Shown here piece after piece: positions 5,795 through 6,519 of a stretch of DNA of 6,519 nucleotides. The stretch lies in the NCBI GenBank assembly GCA_016205055.1, contig JACQJK010000068.1:1-6519 (forward strand), given 5' to 3'. Under the pieces are notes generated by a model. The model worked only from the letters and a program-made list of their open reading frames with translations, was not told where the DNA came from and made no database searches. The stretch is from Candidatus Doudnabacteria bacterium. GTDB lineage: Bacteria; Patescibacteriota; Doudnabacteria; UBA920; 2-01-FULL-50-11. Position 1 is the first letter of the stretch; the number at the start of each line of letters is the position of its first letter. The translations under genes and the position numbers were made by a program.

Positions 5795-5809
5795 CCTCTT
5801 CCGCCAGTT
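5795..5809 (+). repeat. Putative att core (right copy of the tRNA-Ser end)
   Basis: CCTCTTCCGCCAGTT matches 5103-5117 at 14 of 15 bases. Similarity resumes just after it: TGCAAATTT here against TGCAAAATT at 5125-5133, if 7 bases are skipped in the left copy. The rest of a tRNA (5' acceptor strand, anticodon arm) is absent, so this is not a second tRNA gene. Confidence 0.5.
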
Positions 5810-5822
5810 TGCAAATTTAAAA

Positions 5823-5843
5823 CCCGGGTCTGCCGGGCTTTTT
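5823..5843. terminator. Bidirectional intrinsic terminator
   Basis: CCCGG (5823-5827) pairs with CCGGG (5833-5837) around GTCTG. On the plus strand C and TTTTT (5839-5843) follow; on the minus strand TTTTAAATTT follows. It lies 1 nt beyond the stop of the minus-strand toxin gene and downstream of the plus-strand tRNA and orphan gene, so it can end transcription from both sides. Confidence 0.65.
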
Positions 5844-5844
5844 A

Positions 5845-6135
5845 TCAAGTTCGTTTCTCTATTTCTTTGTAAACTGCTGACCTGTGCTGGATAATAAGAA
5901 TTTTGACTGTGCTTTTCTCGATTCTAAAAATCACCCTGTAATCACCCACCCGCAGTTTTCGGTATCCTTTAAGTGAGTGCCGCAGCGGCTTGCCGTAAAG
6001 GTCAGGATGGGTGACGAGCCGACCTTCGATCGTCCGTTTAATTCTTTCTTTCCATTCGCTTGAAAGCTTAGGAACATCATGAGAAACCGCCAGATGATGA
6101 TAAACTAGGTTAAATCTGTCTCCAAGCTTTGCCAT
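5845..6135 (-). CDS. RelE/ParE-superfamily toxin
   Basis: Toxin of a type II toxin-antitoxin pair; RelE-like members cleave mRNA on the ribosome, ParE-like members poison gyrase. The 96-aa product is of normal length. It has the early LVYHHLAVSHDVPKL strand-helix (10-24), a basic helical stretch (EWKERIKRTIEGRL, 27-40), then KPLRHSLKGYRKLRVGDYRV (49-68) and the C-terminal strand IQHRSAVY (82-89), the hallmark arginine-rich core of RelE-type mRNA interferases. R59, R62 and R67 are candidates for RNA contact. The start at M (6135) is chosen because homologues begin just before the VYH strand. An in-frame ATG at 6162 would add 9 residues. The start overlaps the antitoxin by 26 bp, so the two are translationally coupled. 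No Shine-Dalgarno site is seen. The substrate is unproven; RelE is favoured over ParE. Confidence 0.88.
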   Translation of the reverse strand: MAKLGDRFNLVYHHLAVSHDVPKLSSEWKERIKRTIEGRLVTHPDLYGKPLRHSLKGYRKLRVGDYRVIFRIEKSTVKILIIQHRSAVYKEIEKRT

Positions 6136-6337
6136 GGGAGATGTAACGCGCTTTTTTGACATCACGGCGCTTAGCAAGAGTGTCCCAGACTTGGTCTTCT
6201 TCCAACTCCAGTGCGATTTCAAGCAGACGAGCCGCTTTTGTTGCTTGAGGAATCCGGTCGCGGCGGGCTAGTCTGGCAAGCGCATCCCGCACGCTGTCCG
6301 ACAGACTTATGTTGATCCTGGCTTTAATTGTCGGCAT
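6110..6337 (-). CDS. Ribbon-helix-helix antitoxin
   Basis: Partner of the downstream RelE-like toxin: it binds and neutralises the toxin and represses the operon. The 75-aa product has a ribbon-helix-helix DNA-binding N-terminus (strand KARINISLSD at 5-14, then the helices VRDALARLARR and TKAARLLEIALELEE, to about residue 47). The C-terminal part (VWDTLAKRRDVKKARYISHGKAW) is the expected toxin-wrapping tail. The antitoxin is first in the operon, the usual order. The start has no Shine-Dalgarno site, and the predicted transcript start lies only about 3 nt upstream, so translation may be leaderless. Two 9-bp direct repeats at its promoter are the likely binding sites. Confidence 0.87.
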   Translation of the reverse strand: MPTIKARINISLSDSVRDALARLARRDRIPQATKAARLLEIALELEEDQVWDTLAKRRDVKKARYISHGKAWRQI

Positions 6338-6346
6338 ACCATTTTT

Positions 6347-6376
6347 AGTGTATCAAAAGTGTATCAGATGTGTCAA
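6347..6376 (-). promoter_or_regulatory. Toxin-antitoxin promoter with direct-repeat operator
   Basis: On the minus strand a consensus TTGACA (6371-6376) and an extended -10, TGATACACT (hexamer 6347-6352), are spaced 18 bp apart. Overlapping them on the plus strand, AGTGTATCA occurs twice perfectly (6347-6355 and 6358-6366), with an 11-bp period, and a degenerate third copy (ATGTGTCA, 6368-6375) covers the -35. One-turn spacing suits side-by-side ribbon-helix-helix dimers, so the antitoxin would block polymerase directly. Confidence 0.65.
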
Positions 6377-6400
6377 GAGGAAAAGCAAACTGCCAAAGAA

Positions 6401-6433
6401 CCCCGATAGTACAACCTTCGGTTGACTACGGGG
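6401..6433. repeat. Long imperfect hairpin
   Basis: CCCCG (6401-6405), TAGT (6407-6410) and CAACC (6412-6416) pair in order with CGGGG (6429-6433), ACTA (6425-6428) and GGTTG (6420-6424). This gives 14 base pairs, with single bulged A's at 6406 and 6411 and a TTC loop. No T-run follows. It resembles a dispersed palindromic repeat more than a terminator. Confidence 0.55.
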
Positions 6434-6519
6434 CGTGCCTGTCAAAAATGCCTGTGGTGAGCTTGCCGAATCCATCGGCTTGAACTTTATGAAGGCCAAA
6501 GGTTTGCCCGCCTCTGGAG
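6434..6519. other. Window edge: REP-like sequence, no secure gene
   Basis: Positions 6451-6474 (CCTGTGGTGAGCTTGCCGAA and on) resemble a degraded common bacterial REP-like motif, recalled from memory. Frames are open on both strands to the window edge. On the minus strand 30 codons end at a TAG at 6426-6428 inside the hairpin (including VQADGFGKLTTG), and on the plus strand a frame runs from a GTG at 6435. Neither can be called with confidence; the minus-strand one could be the tail of a gene beginning outside the window. Confidence 0.3.

Noticed and set aside
5328..5795. Minus-strand open frame of 155 codons
   Set aside because: It is Ser/Arg-rich and antisense to the reconstructed plus-strand gene, whose composition is far more protein-like; it also runs through the 5756-5791 hairpin.
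5738..5806. A second, degenerate tRNA ending in CCGCCA
   Set aside because: There is no matching 5' acceptor strand, anticodon arm or T-loop; only the last tRNA bases are shared.
1..6519. CRISPR array
   Set aside because: No set of regularly spaced identical direct repeats with unique spacers; the repeats found are palindromic, tandem heptamers or operator repeats.

Overview
The window looks like a chromosomal segment of a bacterium from the Candidate Phyla Radiation (Patescibacteria, Parcubacteria-like). This is inferred from the protein flavour, the lack of Shine-Dalgarno sites at most starts, and the many short GC-rich palindromic repeats in the gaps. No marker here fixes the lineage. Base composition is near 50% GC by eye, and TGA is used as a stop (comF, the relE-like toxin), so the TGA-to-Gly code of Gracilibacteria/Absconditabacteria does not apply.

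Layout. (1) 1-92: a compound palindromic repeat, then four 7-bp repeats that run straight into the htpX start. (2) 93-1025 (+): HtpX-type membrane zinc protease. (3) 1038-1511 (-): RecX, convergent with htpX. (4) 1512-1647: divergent regulatory region with back-to-back -10 boxes and two abutting hairpins in the clpC leader. (5) 1648-4146 (+): ClpC-type Hsp100 unfoldase, followed 5 nt later by comF (4152-4847, +). (6) 5023-5114 (+): tRNA-Ser(GCU) with its own promoter. (7) 5115-5809: a short, apparently inserted segment bounded by a near-perfect 15-bp copy of the tRNA 3' end (14/15). It holds GC-rich hairpins and one unrecognised gene broken by two compensating single-base frameshifts. (8) 5823-5843: bidirectional terminator. 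(9) 5845-6337 (-): a RelE-like toxin and ribbon-helix-helix antitoxin pair with a consensus -35 promoter and a direct-repeat operator. (10) 6338-6519: promoter, a long hairpin and a REP-like sequence, with no secure gene.

How the genes relate. htpX and clpC are both protein quality-control genes: membrane proteolysis, and cytosolic unfolding for ClpP. recX tunes RecA and comF belongs to the DNA-uptake family, so two neighbours touch DNA recombination and uptake. The part downstream of the tRNA is accessory: a probable tRNA-targeted insertion scar, a decaying orphan gene and a toxin-antitoxin module. The points most worth a second look are the tRNA-end duplication, the doubly frameshifted gene, and a copy of the intergenic palindromic repeat inside the htpX reading frame. 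I see no clear complete new defence or mobile system.
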